Positions 1 through 7,576 of a stretch of 24,096 nucleotides of DNA are shown here, one piece after another. The translations under genes and the position numbers were made by a program. Position 1 is the stretch's first letter, and the number at the start of each line of letters is the position of its first letter. Under the pieces are notes generated by a model that was given only the letters and a program-made list of their open reading frames with translations, was not told the origin of the DNA and searched no databases. Source of the stretch: Clostridiales bacterium (GTDB lineage: Bacteria > Bacillota_A > Clostridia > Saccharofermentanales > Saccharofermentanaceae); NCBI GenBank assembly GCA_017537905.1, contig JAFYJX010000080.1, positions 1-24,096 on the forward strand, given 5' to 3'.

Positions 1-251
1 AAGGCCAATGCATGAATGACATCGCTCGCATCTCCGCCCGTTATTCCCTTCAGCACCTCGCTCTTCTCGAAAACCGTCACCACGGCGATAACTTCCGTCC
101 ACGACAGCTCTCTCCTGCCCTTCTCGGTCTCAACAAGAGTCTTCTTCGAAATGCCGAGCATCTCACTCATCGCCTCCTGAGTAATGCCGTACTCAGTCCT
201 GATGAGCTTTAGCTTGCTGCTTACTGTCTTTATGAACTCTTCGCGCTTCAT
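1..251 (-). CDS. XRE-family helix-turn-helix regulator, 3' end beyond window
   Basis: The first 83 codons of a gene that runs off the left edge. The product starts MKREEFIKTVSSKLKLIRTE and carries a lambda-repressor-like helix-turn-helix at about residues 12-55 (YGITQEAMSEMLGISKKTL, then ETEKGRRELSW), typical of XRE/Cro DNA-binding proteins. The rest of the visible protein (VIAVVTVFEKSEVLKGI) may be the start of a short C-terminal region. An AAAGG ribosome-binding sequence sits 6 bases before the ATG at 251. Upstream is a sigma-A-like promoter overlapped by a palindrome, which suggests autorepression. The function beyond DNA binding is not known. A stand-alone regulator or the antitoxin half of a toxin-antitoxin pair are both possible, because the downstream neighbour is outside the window. 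Confidence 0.85.
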   Translation of the reverse strand, partial: MKREEFIKTVSSKLKLIRTEYGITQEAMSEMLGISKKTLVETEKGRRELSWTEVIAVVTVFEKSEVLKGITGGDASDVIHALA

Positions 252-293
252 AGGGTGCCTTTCTGTGTTTTGCGGCGTTCCTCTTTTGGTGTA

Positions 294-321
294 ATTTTAC
301 ACTTTTTGTGTGAATTTTCAA
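294..321 (-). promoter_or_regulatory. Promoter of the XRE regulator with overlapping palindrome
   Basis: On the minus strand a -35 TTGAAA (316-321) is followed after 16 bases by a -10 TAAAAT (294-299), 43 bases before the ATG at 251. The perfect palindrome GTGTAA-TT-TTACAC (289-302) covers the -10 box. A regulator bound there would block RNA polymerase, so autorepression by the downstream XRE protein is a reasonable inference. Confidence 0.6.
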
Positions 322-364
322 GCTTGGCAGTGCGGCAAAGATCTGTTCCTGATGGTTGTCAGCA

Positions 365-471
365 TTTTTGCCTAGCTAAAACTGTGAAACACATAGACAA
401 AAAGTCGGATTTTCGAAATTTCCAGCTTTTTGCCTATCTAAAAACGGAAAACACCTAGACAAAAAGTCGGA
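365..471. repeat. Two direct copies of a 45-base repeat with internal dyad
   Basis: Copies at 365-409 and 427-471 (period 62) match at about 39 of 45 positions. Each begins TTTTTGCCTA and ends TAGACAAAAAGTCGGA. The arms TTTTTGCCTA and TAGACAAAAA are near-complementary, so each copy can fold into a hairpin, pairing better in RNA from the minus strand, where the odd position becomes a G-U wobble. They lie between the XRE promoter and the cysK terminator. No protein-coding reading is apparent in 252-517. Confidence 0.75.
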
Positions 472-485
472 CACGGTTTTTCCAA

Positions 486-509
486 CAAAAAACGCACCCG
501 AAGGTGCGC
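486..509 (-). terminator. Intrinsic terminator of cysK (UUCG tetraloop)
   Basis: On the minus strand the stem CGCACC / GGTGCG (503-508 with 493-498) closes a TTCG tetraloop and is followed by a T run (487-492). It lies 9 bases past the cysK stop codon. Confidence 0.9.
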
Positions 510-517
510 TTCAAATC

Positions 518-1450
518 TTATTCTTCGAACAGTGGCGTCGAGAAGTATCTCTCTGCCGTGTCAGGCAGTACCGTGACGACGGTCTTGCCGGGGCCGAGCT
601 TCTTGGCGAGCTTTATGGCGCAGGCGACGTTCGTGCCGGATGAGATGCCGCACATCATGCCCTCTTTGCGGGTGAGTTCGCGGGAAGTGTTGATAGCTTC
701 ATCGTCAGTGATGATGCAGATATCGTCGTAAACCTTAGTATCCAAGATGCCCGGAATCAGGCCGTCGCCGATACCCATCTGAACGTGGGTGCCGATCGAA
801 CCGCCGGACAGGATTGCTGCGTTCTCAGGTTCTGCTGCCCAGATAACTGTGGAAGGGTTAGCTTCTTTCAGAGCGTGGCCGATGCCTGTGATGGTGCCGC
901 CAGTGCCGATGCCTGAGCAGAAACCGTCAATAGTACGGCCGTCCATTGCTTCAAGGATCTCTTTGGCGGTATATGAATACTGTGCTTCAGTGTTAGCGGG
1001 ATTCTCAAACTGCTGGGGGATGAATACGTGCGGATCGGATGCTGCGATCTCTTCAGCCTTGAGTCTGCACTCCTCGATTGCCTTGCCGATGTCGCCGTCG
1101 TCATGGATGAGGACGACCTCTGCGCCGTAGTGCTTAACGAGCATTGAACGCTCGTGGCTTACGGAGTCGGGCATAACGATTATCGTGCGGTAGCCTTTGA
1201 CTGCGCCGATCAGGGCAAGACCTATGCCCTGGTTGCCGCTGGTGGGCTCAACGATTATGCTGTCTTTGTTGAGCTTGCCTTCTTTTTCGGCGCGTTCGAT
1301 CATATTAAGAGCCGTGCGCGTCTTGATGGAACCTCCGACGTCTAAGCCTTCGTTCTTAACAAAAACGTCAGCTGCGCCTTCGGGTACTATGTGATTCAGC
1401 TTAATAAGAGGCGTGTTTCCGATTGCCTCAAGGATATTGTTGTAGATCAT
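518..1450 (-). CDS. cysK: Cysteine synthase (O-acetylserine sulfhydrylase)
   Basis: PLP-dependent fold-type II enzyme that makes L-cysteine from O-acetylserine and sulfide in the cytoplasm. With the ATG at 1450 the protein is 310 residues, normal for CysK. The PLP lysine is K43 in GGSIKTR. The substrate loop is PTSGNQGIGLA (69-79) and the phosphate loop GTGGTITG follows. The C-terminal motif PDTAERYFSTPLF matches the family. Gln after the TSGN loop and Thr after the PLP lysine (KTR rather than KDR) differ from the enterobacterial form, so a related beta-replacement specificity cannot be excluded. The longer reading from a GTG at 1483 is rejected: a TATAAT box (1485-1490) sits directly before it, while GGAGAA precedes the ATG at 1450. 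The gene follows the kinase gene by about 50 bases with no terminator, so read-through from the resistance operon is possible. Confidence 0.93.
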   Translation of the reverse strand: MIYNNILEAIGNTPLIKLNHIVPEGAADVFVKNEGLDVGGSIKTRTALNMIERAEKEGKLNKDSIIVEPTSGNQGIGLALIGAVKGYRTIIVMPDSVSHERSMLVKHYGAEVVLIHDDGDIGKAIEECRLKAEEIAASDPHVFIPQQFENPANTEAQYSYTAKEILEAMDGRTIDGFCSGIGTGGTITGIGHALKEANPSTVIWAAEPENAAILSGGSIGTHVQMGIGDGLIPGILDTKVYDDICIITDDEAINTSRELTRKEGMMCGISSGTNVACAIKLAKKLGPGKTVVTVLPDTAERYFSTPLFEE

Positions 1451-1484
1451 TAAGATTCTCCGCTTTTGGTGATTAACGGACACT

Positions 1485-1490
1485 ATTATA
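1485..1490 (-). promoter_or_regulatory. Candidate -10 box of cysK
   Basis: A perfect TATAAT on the minus strand lies 34 bases before the cysK ATG. No good -35 is seen at the usual distance (the best hexamer there, CTGCAA, overlaps the 3' end of the kinase gene), so this rests on the -10 box alone. Confidence 0.45.
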
Positions 1491-1499
1491 CAAGGTTTT

Positions 1500-2429
1500 T
1501 CACACAGTTGCAGATTTATATATCTTTATCTCGAAAATAGTGCCCCTGCCCTCTTCGCTCTCACAGGAGATCGTGCCGTTCTGGGAGTTGATTATCTGCT
1601 TTGCAAGCGATAAGCCGATGCCGTTGCTGTTAGGGTCGGACTTCTCGCCGTGGTAAAAGCGGTTGAAAATATTGGGAAGGTCCTTCTTGGAAATGCCGCA
1701 TCCATTGTCTTCTATGCGGATATTGACGGACAGATTGGTCTCTTCGGAAGAGATCTTAATGGTGCCGCCTGCTTCAGTATGCTGTAGCGAATTCTTTATG
1801 ATGTTCGAGAAAGCTTCGCTAGTCCAGCGCCTGTCGCATGAGATAACGTTCTCGGCGGGCACATTAACTTCAATAGCAACATCCTTGATATCAGCTTCGA
1901 CGGCGATAGCGGAAACTATATCGCCGATCATGTCCTTTACCGGAACGGATTCTTTCTTAAGGACAAGAACGCCCGCATCGATCTCGGCTAAAGTCAGGAG
2001 TGACCTGACGAGCCATGTGATGTGGTCAGTCTGCGCAGTGATATTTGCGATGCAGCGGCGGCGCTGGGCCTCATCGAGATTGCCGTTCTTCAGGGCATCA
2101 GTCATGAGGTTAATCGCCGTCAGAGGAGTTTTTATCTGGTGCGAAATATTGGAGAGCATGTCGGCCATGTAGGTGTTCTTTTTTACCTCGCCGGCGTACT
2201 GCTCCTGGAGAGTTGAAGCAAGCTTATAGATCTCGCTGCGCAGTATAAGCATGCGGCCTTCAGCTTCAAGGCCCAGATCAGGGAATGTATCCCTGTCCTG
2301 AACTTTGGTGAGAAATTCGATCAGTTCGTCGAGTTCTTTCTTGCGGCGGATCTTATCCACAACAATGTAGACCACGAGTGCGGCCACGATAAGACCAAGA
2401 ACACAGATTGCGATCAGATAAGGGTTCAT
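1500..2429 (-). CDS. Sensor histidine kinase with one N-terminal membrane helix
   Basis: 309 residues. A single hydrophobic helix (about 4-24) at the very N-terminus is followed by a cytoplasmic linker, then the H-box SNISHQIKTPLTAI with phospho-acceptor H97. The N-box is at about 209-216 (NIIKNSLQ), G1 is DNGCG (241-245), F is NIFNRFYHG and G2 is NGIGLSL (269-275). All catalytic parts are present. There is no extracellular sensor domain and no second membrane helix, unlike typical BceS-type kinases, so it probably reads its signal through the neighbouring ABC permease or within the membrane. Its start overlaps the response-regulator stop (ATGA), implying translational coupling. The partner is the regulator just upstream. 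The ligand is unknown; peptide antibiotics are the usual inducers of this gene arrangement. Confidence 0.92.
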   Translation of the reverse strand: MNPYLIAICVLGLIVAALVVYIVVDKIRRKKELDELIEFLTKVQDRDTFPDLGLEAEGRMLILRSEIYKLASTLQEQYAGEVKKNTYMADMLSNISHQIKTPLTAINLMTDALKNGNLDEAQRRRCIANITAQTDHITWLVRSLLTLAEIDAGVLVLKKESVPVKDMIGDIVSAIAVEADIKDVAIEVNVPAENVISCDRRWTSEAFSNIIKNSLQHTEAGGTIKISSEETNLSVNIRIEDNGCGISKKDLPNIFNRFYHGEKSDPNSNGIGLSLAKQIINSQNGTISCESEEGRGTIFEIKIYKSATV

Positions 2430-3103
2430 AGATTAAGCCTGTACCCCTGTCCTCTTAATGTCTCAATGAACTTGCCTTCATCATCGCCGAGTTTGCTCCT
2501 CAGGCGCTTAATATAAACAGTCAGCGTGTTGTCGTTAACAAAGCTGCCAACGTCATCCCAGAGGATATTAAGTATCTGGTCGCGGTCTAAGATCTCGCCA
2601 GCGTGATTGATGAAGACCAAAAGCAGCTTATATTCCATTGCAGTAAGAGGGACCTCTTCGCCGCCTCTAAACATTTTCGCATTCGTGATATCGACAGAAT
2701 TATCGCCGATGACACATACAGTATTTGCAGCAGACTTCGTGCGCTTGATAAGGCGCTTCATGCGCGCGATCAGTTCCTTGATGTGGAACGGCTTTGAGAT
2801 ATAATCGTCCGCGCCCTTGTCGAAAGCTAAGACCGTATGGATCTCATCGTCCATCGCAGTCAGGAAGATAATCGGCATCTCGGATGTCTCACGGACCTTG
2901 GTGCAGATATCCATGCCGTTGCCATCAGGAAGCGTCATGTCCAACAAACAGAAATCTATCTTCTTTCCCAGCTCATCACTGTCCAAAGCAGCAAGAGCCT
3001 CAGCAACAGAAGAAGCGAGGGTAACTTCCATACCCTCGCCTGTTAAAGCAAGCTTCAAGCCTTCTGCAATTATGCTGTCGTCTTCAACTACTAATACCAT
3101 CAT
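2426..3103 (-). CDS. OmpR/PhoB-type response regulator
   Basis: 225 residues. The receiver domain (about 1-120) has the acidic pocket E7-D8-D9, phospho-acceptor D55 in LLDMTLPDG, T82 and K104. The C-terminal winged helix (about 130-225) carries ILNILWDDVG, VYIKRLRSKLG and the closing GQGYRL typical of OmpR-type DNA-binding domains. Two adjacent ATG codons can serve as start. The first shares one base with the permease stop (TGATG) and the gene end overlaps the kinase start (ATGA), so permease, regulator and kinase are translated in series. Its likely target is the operon's own promoter region near 6752-6797, where a 13-bp inverted repeat touches the -35 box. That link is inferred. Confidence 0.94.
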   Translation of the reverse strand: MMVLVVEDDSIIAEGLKLALTGEGMEVTLASSVAEALAALDSDELGKKIDFCLLDMTLPDGNGMDICTKVRETSEMPIIFLTAMDDEIHTVLAFDKGADDYISKPFHIKELIARMKRLIKRTKSAANTVCVIGDNSVDITNAKMFRGGEEVPLTAMEYKLLLVFINHAGEILDRDQILNILWDDVGSFVNDNTLTVYIKRLRSKLGDDEGKFIETLRGQGYRLNL

Positions 3104-5967
3104 CAGATACTTTCCCGTTTGATCTCCTCTATTATATCAATTTTGTTCTCACGTCTTACGCAAATAAACGTCATGAGAAGAACAGCAGCAGCGATGAATA
3201 CGATGAGTCCTAAGGATTCGAACCACGGGAATGATATCGTGAAGTATCCGAATCTGCTGATGAAGATCTTCGAGAGGTAGTAACAGATGATTCCTGTGAG
3301 AGGGAATGCAATAAGTATTGCTGCTGTCAGCATTCCGGTGCTCTCTCTGATCTCGGTAACAAGGAGCTGCTTAAATGTCGAACCCATGGATTTCAAAACT
3401 GCGAAATGCTTTCTTCTGGAGACCATGAGGCCTGATATCGAGCTGTATACATTCAGGAGGCAGATCGCGGATGAGATCACAGTGAATACGATAAGCACGG
3501 TCCTTATGAGGTATGCGATTATTTCCCTTAATTCCACATTGGTTCCGTTGGTCTGTTGTACTCCTGCGTTGCCGCCCTGCTCATACAACTGATCGCAAAG
3601 AGATGCAAGCATATTTAAGGTTCCCTTGTTGTCACAGTTAAAGAAGATGCCTGTATCAAGTTCCTGAACATTGATCTTGTCGATGTATTCCGCAACACTC
3701 ATAGGAACGATTATGTTAAGTGAGATCTCGCCGGAACCGTCCAGGTAATTGCTGATATCATCCGTGGTTACTTTCTTGATCACTTTGAAATTCGTGGGTG
3801 CACCATTAAGATCTGTTTCAGGGTGCGGGATTGTATCCCAGTCAACATGGTAACGTTCAGCTTCTTCTCTTGTAAGTGACACTGAGTAAAGCGGAAGATC
3901 CTCACCTTCCTGGATCTTATAAGGATCATTAACCTTTATGTACTTGAAATCTCTGGCTTTACCCATCATGAATTGATCTGTAGAGATCGACATGTTGGTT
4001 ACCACAATGCAAGGCATTTCGCCTTCTCCGGCAGGAAGGGAATTTACTTCCTTAGCCATCTTATTGAATACTTCATCTTCGAAAGCAATTATTCCTACAT
4101 CCGTTTTTGGGTATTCGTCATTTTTTTCTTCTTTCAAAAACTGTTCTTTCGAGTACTCGCCGGGCTTGTGGAACATGCTCATGACATTATAACGGGCATC
4201 CCAGTACTCATCACTTAATAAATCATTATCGATCATAAGTCCGAAGCTGCTATATCTGCATACAGTGATGTCGCTTGTGCCTTCTGCATTTTCGATTATG
4301 CTTCTGACTTCTTCACGGGTCATCAGGTCTTTCAAGTCATAAATCTGAAATACCCAGTCTCTGTCAGAGCCGTATTTAAAACGGATATTGTTGTCCATCA
4401 GCTTGTAATCAACCATCATGATAACAAGTGATGTTCCGAAATATACGACGACAGTTACGAGGAAGAAGATCGCGACTGCTCTGATGATTCCGAAAGACTT
4501 GCTCTTGTCATTTTTGAGGAATCTGGATGAGAGCATTCCTGAAACTGTTCTGCCGATAAGTCTGTCCGGATTTCCCTTTGTCTTATTCTTCTTTTTGCCG
4601 GACTTCTTGTTGCCTCTGATGCTCTCGATAGGGCCTACCTTGCTGATCTTACGGGCGGGGATCAGAGCTGAGATCAATACCGTAATAACACTCAGAATAA
4701 TAACAACGATCACAGCAGCGGGCTTTATGGCGAGCACAGGCTCCATAGCAATTGCAGCTGAACCGTCGAATCTGAATAATTTCTCTGCCATAGGGCCTGC
4801 GAAATGAGCGGCAATCTTAACTACGCCAAGGCCTAAAGCAAAACCCAGAGGAATTGCCGGAATGAGCATCGTCAATGCTTCGAAATATACAGAGCTTCTC
4901 TTCTGCTTTCCTGTTGCTCCGACAGATGACAGCATGCCTAAGTATTTTGCTCTCTCGTCATATGAGAGCGCGAAAACATTATAAATAAGCATGACTGATA
5001 TCAATGCGATAAGCGTTACAAAGAAGATCTGGGCACCACGGACAACGAAGTTAATCGCACCCTCAGATGAAGAGCCCGAGAAAGCAAGAACGTAGTCGTT
5101 AATCTGAACATTTTTATATCCGACAATATCGTCTAATCTGGGGATAAAATCGCTCCTGGTCTTATTCGGGTCAGTCATGATAAGAGCGTTAAATGTATCA
5201 CTCTTAACAGATGCCTCATCAACAACTGAGATCGCTGAATACCAGGCGCAGATCGGCTCTTCGAAAACAGGAACCTCAATGATTCCTACAACAGTGAATT
5301 CCTGCGAAAAACCTGTAGGCTCATGGATCTCTTCAGCACTCTCATAAAACTCGTCACCGAATTCCGTACCGGGTACGAAATAAAACATGTTGTAAGGCGC
5401 TTCCACAGTCTCACCTGCCGGTATCTTGAAAACAGGATACTGAATTCCCATCTCACCGGAAGTATTGTTATTTCTGAAAAAACGTCTGAATGTAGAAGTG
5501 CTGATCTTATCGCCGATCTTAACCTTCGATCCGTCTTTTATGGCCTGTTCGCTTATCAAGATCTCGTTTCCGTTTTCAGGGAATCTGCCGTCAACGAGCT
5601 TAATATTCATCCATTCAAATGCGGAAGGAGAATATCTTCTGACATTGACAAAAGGCTTTTGGGGATTTCCGCTCATCTCGAAATCAGAATATTTCAGATC
5701 TTCGGTGACTGCGATCTCTGTTATTCCACCGAGATCCTTGATCTGCGCTAACTTTTCACGGTCGATGTTATAGACTGCATAATGGTATGAGCCATTCTTC
5801 GTAGATGCTATATCAACAAAATACTGGAACGCTGTATCCTTACCTATAAACACGCATGTAAGGAGCATTACCATCAGCGCGATTCCGGCGATCGACAGGA
5901 TCGTGCGCTTGGCATTCATCTTCATGTGCTTATAAGTCACCTGATGAATTATCTTTGTGTTTTTCAT
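3103..5967 (-). CDS. FtsX-like ABC transporter permease with two ectodomains
   Basis: 954 residues forming two FtsX/MacB-like halves. Hydrophobic helices are seen at about 22-42, 312-334, 362-390, 414-437, 493-517, 817-845, 878-902 and 915-937. Large extracellular domains lie at about 45-310 and 520-812. A basic cytoplasmic linker (KKSGKKKNKTKG, about 454-465) joins the halves. Eight helices with an ectodomain in each half resemble duplicated LolC/E-like permeases more than BceB, which has ten helices and one ectodomain. It should form the membrane part of the transporter with the ATPase encoded 33 bases upstream. Linkage to a two-component pair points to export or extraction of a membrane-active compound such as an antimicrobial peptide. 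The substrate cannot be read from the sequence. Confidence 0.9.
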   Translation of the reverse strand: MKNTKIIHQVTYKHMKMNAKRTILSIAGIALMVMLLTCVFIGKDTAFQYFVDIASTKNGSYHYAVYNIDREKLAQIKDLGGITEIAVTEDLKYSDFEMSGNPQKPFVNVRRYSPSAFEWMNIKLVDGRFPENGNEILISEQAIKDGSKVKIGDKISTSTFRRFFRNNNTSGEMGIQYPVFKIPAGETVEAPYNMFYFVPGTEFGDEFYESAEEIHEPTGFSQEFTVVGIIEVPVFEEPICAWYSAISVVDEASVKSDTFNALIMTDPNKTRSDFIPRLDDIVGYKNVQINDYVLAFSGSSSEGAINFVVRGAQIFFVTLIALISVMLIYNVFALSYDERAKYLGMLSSVGATGKQKRSSVYFEALTMLIPAIPLGFALGLGVVKIAAHFAGPMAEKLFRFDGSAAIAMEPVLAIKPAAVIVVIILSVITVLISALIPARKISKVGPIESIRGNKKSGKKKNKTKGNPDRLIGRTVSGMLSSRFLKNDKSKSFGIIRAVAIFFLVTVVVYFGTSLVIMMVDYKLMDNNIRFKYGSDRDWVFQIYDLKDLMTREEVRSIIENAEGTSDITVCRYSSFGLMIDNDLLSDEYWDARYNVMSMFHKPGEYSKEQFLKEEKNDEYPKTDVGIIAFEDEVFNKMAKEVNSLPAGEGEMPCIVVTNMSISTDQFMMGKARDFKYIKVNDPYKIQEGEDLPLYSVSLTREEAERYHVDWDTIPHPETDLNGAPTNFKVIKKVTTDDISNYLDGSGEISLNIIVPMSVAEYIDKINVQELDTGIFFNCDNKGTLNMLASLCDQLYEQGGNAGVQQTNGTNVELREIIAYLIRTVLIVFTVISSAICLLNVYSSISGLMVSRRKHFAVLKSMGSTFKQLLVTEIRESTGMLTAAILIAFPLTGIICYYLSKIFISRFGYFTISFPWFESLGLIVFIAAAVLLMTFICVRRENKIDIIEEIKRESI

Positions 5968-6000
5968 ACTAACTAATCCTTTTATCCTGTTCTTTTCCCA

Positions 6001-6705
6001 TTATTCGCGGCATGCCAAGTCCGTTACTCTGATGCGGTCATCTTTTACGATGTTGCCGTCTTCCATATAAATGATCCTGTCTGCCTGAAGCGCGATATTC
6101 TCGTCGTGCGTGATAAGGATCAGGGTCTGTCCGAATCTTCTGTTGGATTCTTTAAGAAGCTCTACGATCTCGCTGCTGTTCTTTCTGTCGAGGTTTCCCG
6201 TAGGCTCATCTGCGAGAAGAAGCTCAGGCTTTGAAAAGAGCGCTCTTCCGATAGATGCCCTCTGCTGCTGACCGCCTGATAACTCATTGGGGAGATGGCT
6301 CCTTCTGTCTGTAAGACCAAGATATTCAACGATCTTATCAAGCCTCTCCTTATCAGGCTTTCTTCCGTCTAACATGTGAGGAAGAACGATATTCTCATCG
6401 ACGTTTAACTCAGGAAGGAGATTATAGAACTGATACACAAGTCCGATGTGTCTTCTCCTGAAGATCGCGAGCTTGTCTTCGCTCTGGGAGTGGATATCGG
6501 TTCCGTTGATGAAAACCTTTCCCGATGTCGGCTTATCAACGCCGCCGATTATGTGAAGGAGCGTGGATTTTCCCGATCCTGACGCGCCTACGATAGATAC
6601 GAATTCGCCCTTCTCGACTGAGAAAGAAACGTCCTGCAAAGCCACGGTCTTACCTTCCCCTGTTCCGTATACCTTGCTGATATTTTCACATCTTAATAAT
6701 TCCAT
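6001..6705 (-). CDS. ABC transporter ATPase, LolD/MacB/BceA type
   Basis: 234 residues from the ATG at 6705, which has GGAGGAC seven bases upstream; a longer open frame to 6789 overlaps the promoter and lacks such a site. Walker A is GASGSGKST (40-48), the Q-loop glutamine is Q92 (VYQFYN), the signature is LSGGQ (142-146), Walker B is LLLADEP (162-168) and the H-loop histidine is H200 (ILITH). The layout matches ATPases that drive mechanotransmission-type FtsX permeases. It is the first gene of the four-gene operon with the permease, response regulator and kinase, and it energises that permease at the inner face of the membrane. Confidence 0.94.
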   Translation of the reverse strand: MELLRCENISKVYGTGEGKTVALQDVSFSVEKGEFVSIVGASGSGKSTLLHIIGGVDKPTSGKVFINGTDIHSQSEDKLAIFRRRHIGLVYQFYNLLPELNVDENIVLPHMLDGRKPDKERLDKIVEYLGLTDRRSHLPNELSGGQQQRASIGRALFSKPELLLADEPTGNLDRKNSSEIVELLKESNRRFGQTLILITHDENIALQADRIIYMEDGNIVKDDRIRVTDLACRE

Positions 6706-6751
6706 ATTAAGTCCTCCATATTCGTGATAACCAAATACTAACAAACGGGAA

Positions 6752-6780
6752 AGCATAAAAAATGAATTCCAAAGTGACAA
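6752..6780 (-). promoter_or_regulatory. Promoter of the ABC transporter/two-component operon
   Basis: On the minus strand TTGTCA (6775-6780), 17 bases, then TATGCT (6752-6757). The -35 hexamer matches the consensus at five of six positions and the -10 at four. The expected start leaves a leader of about 40 bases before the ATPase ATG at 6705. The -35 lies inside the inverted repeat at 6766-6797. Confidence 0.55.
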
Positions 6781-6797
6781 TTTAGTCACTTTGGAAT
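6766..6797 (-). terminator. 13-bp perfect inverted repeat: terminator and possible operator
   Basis: Arms ATTCCAAAGTGAC (6766-6778) and GTCACTTTGGAAT (6785-6797) are exact reverse complements around a 6-base loop. Read on the minus strand the hairpin is followed by TCATTTTTTATG, so it can end transcription of the glycosyltransferase gene that stops at 6827. One arm also contains the -35 box of the next operon, so it could serve as a response-regulator site too. Confidence 0.7.
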
Positions 6798-6826
6798 CAC
6801 ACAGATGCTGATTGGTTATTTATTGC

Positions 6827-7576
6827 TTATTTTTCAGGGTTCTTAAGAATATCCGAACGTTTCTCGAATCTGGCCCTGAAAGCTATTCCAAGATATTTGA
6901 ATGTCGCTGCCAGTGAATTCTGGGATTCGCCTTCCTGTCTTGCTATCCAACCTGAAGGAATCTCATGTATCTTGACTCCGAGACGGATCGGCTTAAGCGC
7001 TGTTTCCAAAAAGAACGGGTGCTTATACTCTTCCCACTTGATAGAGTTCAAGAGCTCGGTTGTTGCGATCCTGTATCCGAAAGTAATGTCAGTGAGTTTT
7101 ACTCCGTAGAAAGCTGAGAAGATCTTCTGGAAGAAAAAGTTCAAAACATACTTCAGCTTGTTATATCCCTCAAAGCTTCCCTTATTGAGCCATCTGGAAG
7201 CTGTGGTCATGTCATCAGGATACTTTTTCGCCGAAGCTATAAAATCCTTAACATTGTGAGGGTCGGTCTCCAGATCGGTAGACATCATGAGAACATGTGA
7301 GCCTTTGGCTGCTTCAATTCCGTCCTGAACAGCTCCTCCGGCAAAGGGCTTTGTCTGATAGAGGATAGACATTGGTATTCCGGCTTCTTCAGCCATTGCC
7401 TTGCCCTTTTCGACCGCTTCCAGACTCTCTTTAAGCGTCCTGTCGCAGACGATGGCTATAAATTCACATATGTCCTTGTGATCACACTCTTCAAGGATTA
7501 TCTCGACGGTCTTTATAAATGAGAACGTCTCATTAAGCGTTGGCAATAAGATCGTTACTGACTGAAAGCTTCCCAT
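6827..7576 (-). CDS. Family 2 glycosyltransferase, DPM1-like
   Basis: 249 residues, GT-A fold. The N-terminal strand VTILLPTLNE and the acidic nucleotide-sugar/metal motif STDLETDP (about 99-106) are those of GT2 enzymes that transfer sugars to polyprenyl phosphate or similar acceptors. No membrane helix of the GtrB type is obvious, and the FFFQKIFSAFYG stretch is probably an amphipathic membrane-contact region. The start ATG has GGAGG upstream and shares one base with the stop of the flavoprotein gene before it (TAATG), so the two are co-translated. The pair suggests synthesis of a cell-surface glycan or glycolipid. Donor and acceptor are unknown. The inverted repeat at 6766-6797 is its likely terminator. 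Confidence 0.85.
   Translation of the reverse strand: MGSFQSVTILLPTLNETFSFIKTVEIILEECDHKDICEFIAIVCDRTLKESLEAVEKGKAMAEEAGIPMSILYQTKPFAGGAVQDGIEAAKGSHVLMMSTDLETDPHNVKDFIASAKKYPDDMTTASRWLNKGSFEGYNKLKYVLNFFFQKIFSAFYGVKLTDITFGYRIATTELLNSIKWEEYKHPFFLETALKPIRLGVKIHEIPSGWIARQEGESQNSLAATFKYLGIAFRARFEKRSDILKNPEK

Noticed and set aside
365..471. CRISPR-like repeat pair
   Set aside because: Only two copies with a 17-base gap, mismatches inside the copies and no cas genes nearby.
1451..1483. Longer cysK reading from a GTG at 1483
   Set aside because: A TATAAT lies directly upstream, so the codon would be at or before the transcription start; the ATG at 1450 has the ribosome-binding site and begins at the conserved N-terminus.
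1663..2172. 169-codon plus-strand open frame opposite the histidine kinase
   Set aside because: Antisense to conserved kinase motifs and without ribosome-binding site.
3205..3230. A GGATTCGAACC string resembling the T-arm of a tRNA
   Set aside because: It lies inside the permease gene where the codons fit a membrane helix region, and no acceptor stem or anticodon arm surrounds it.
6706..6789. 28-codon N-terminal extension of the ABC ATPase
   Set aside because: The stretch overlaps the promoter, has no homologous sequence expected for the family, and the ATG at 6705 has a strong GGAGGAC site.
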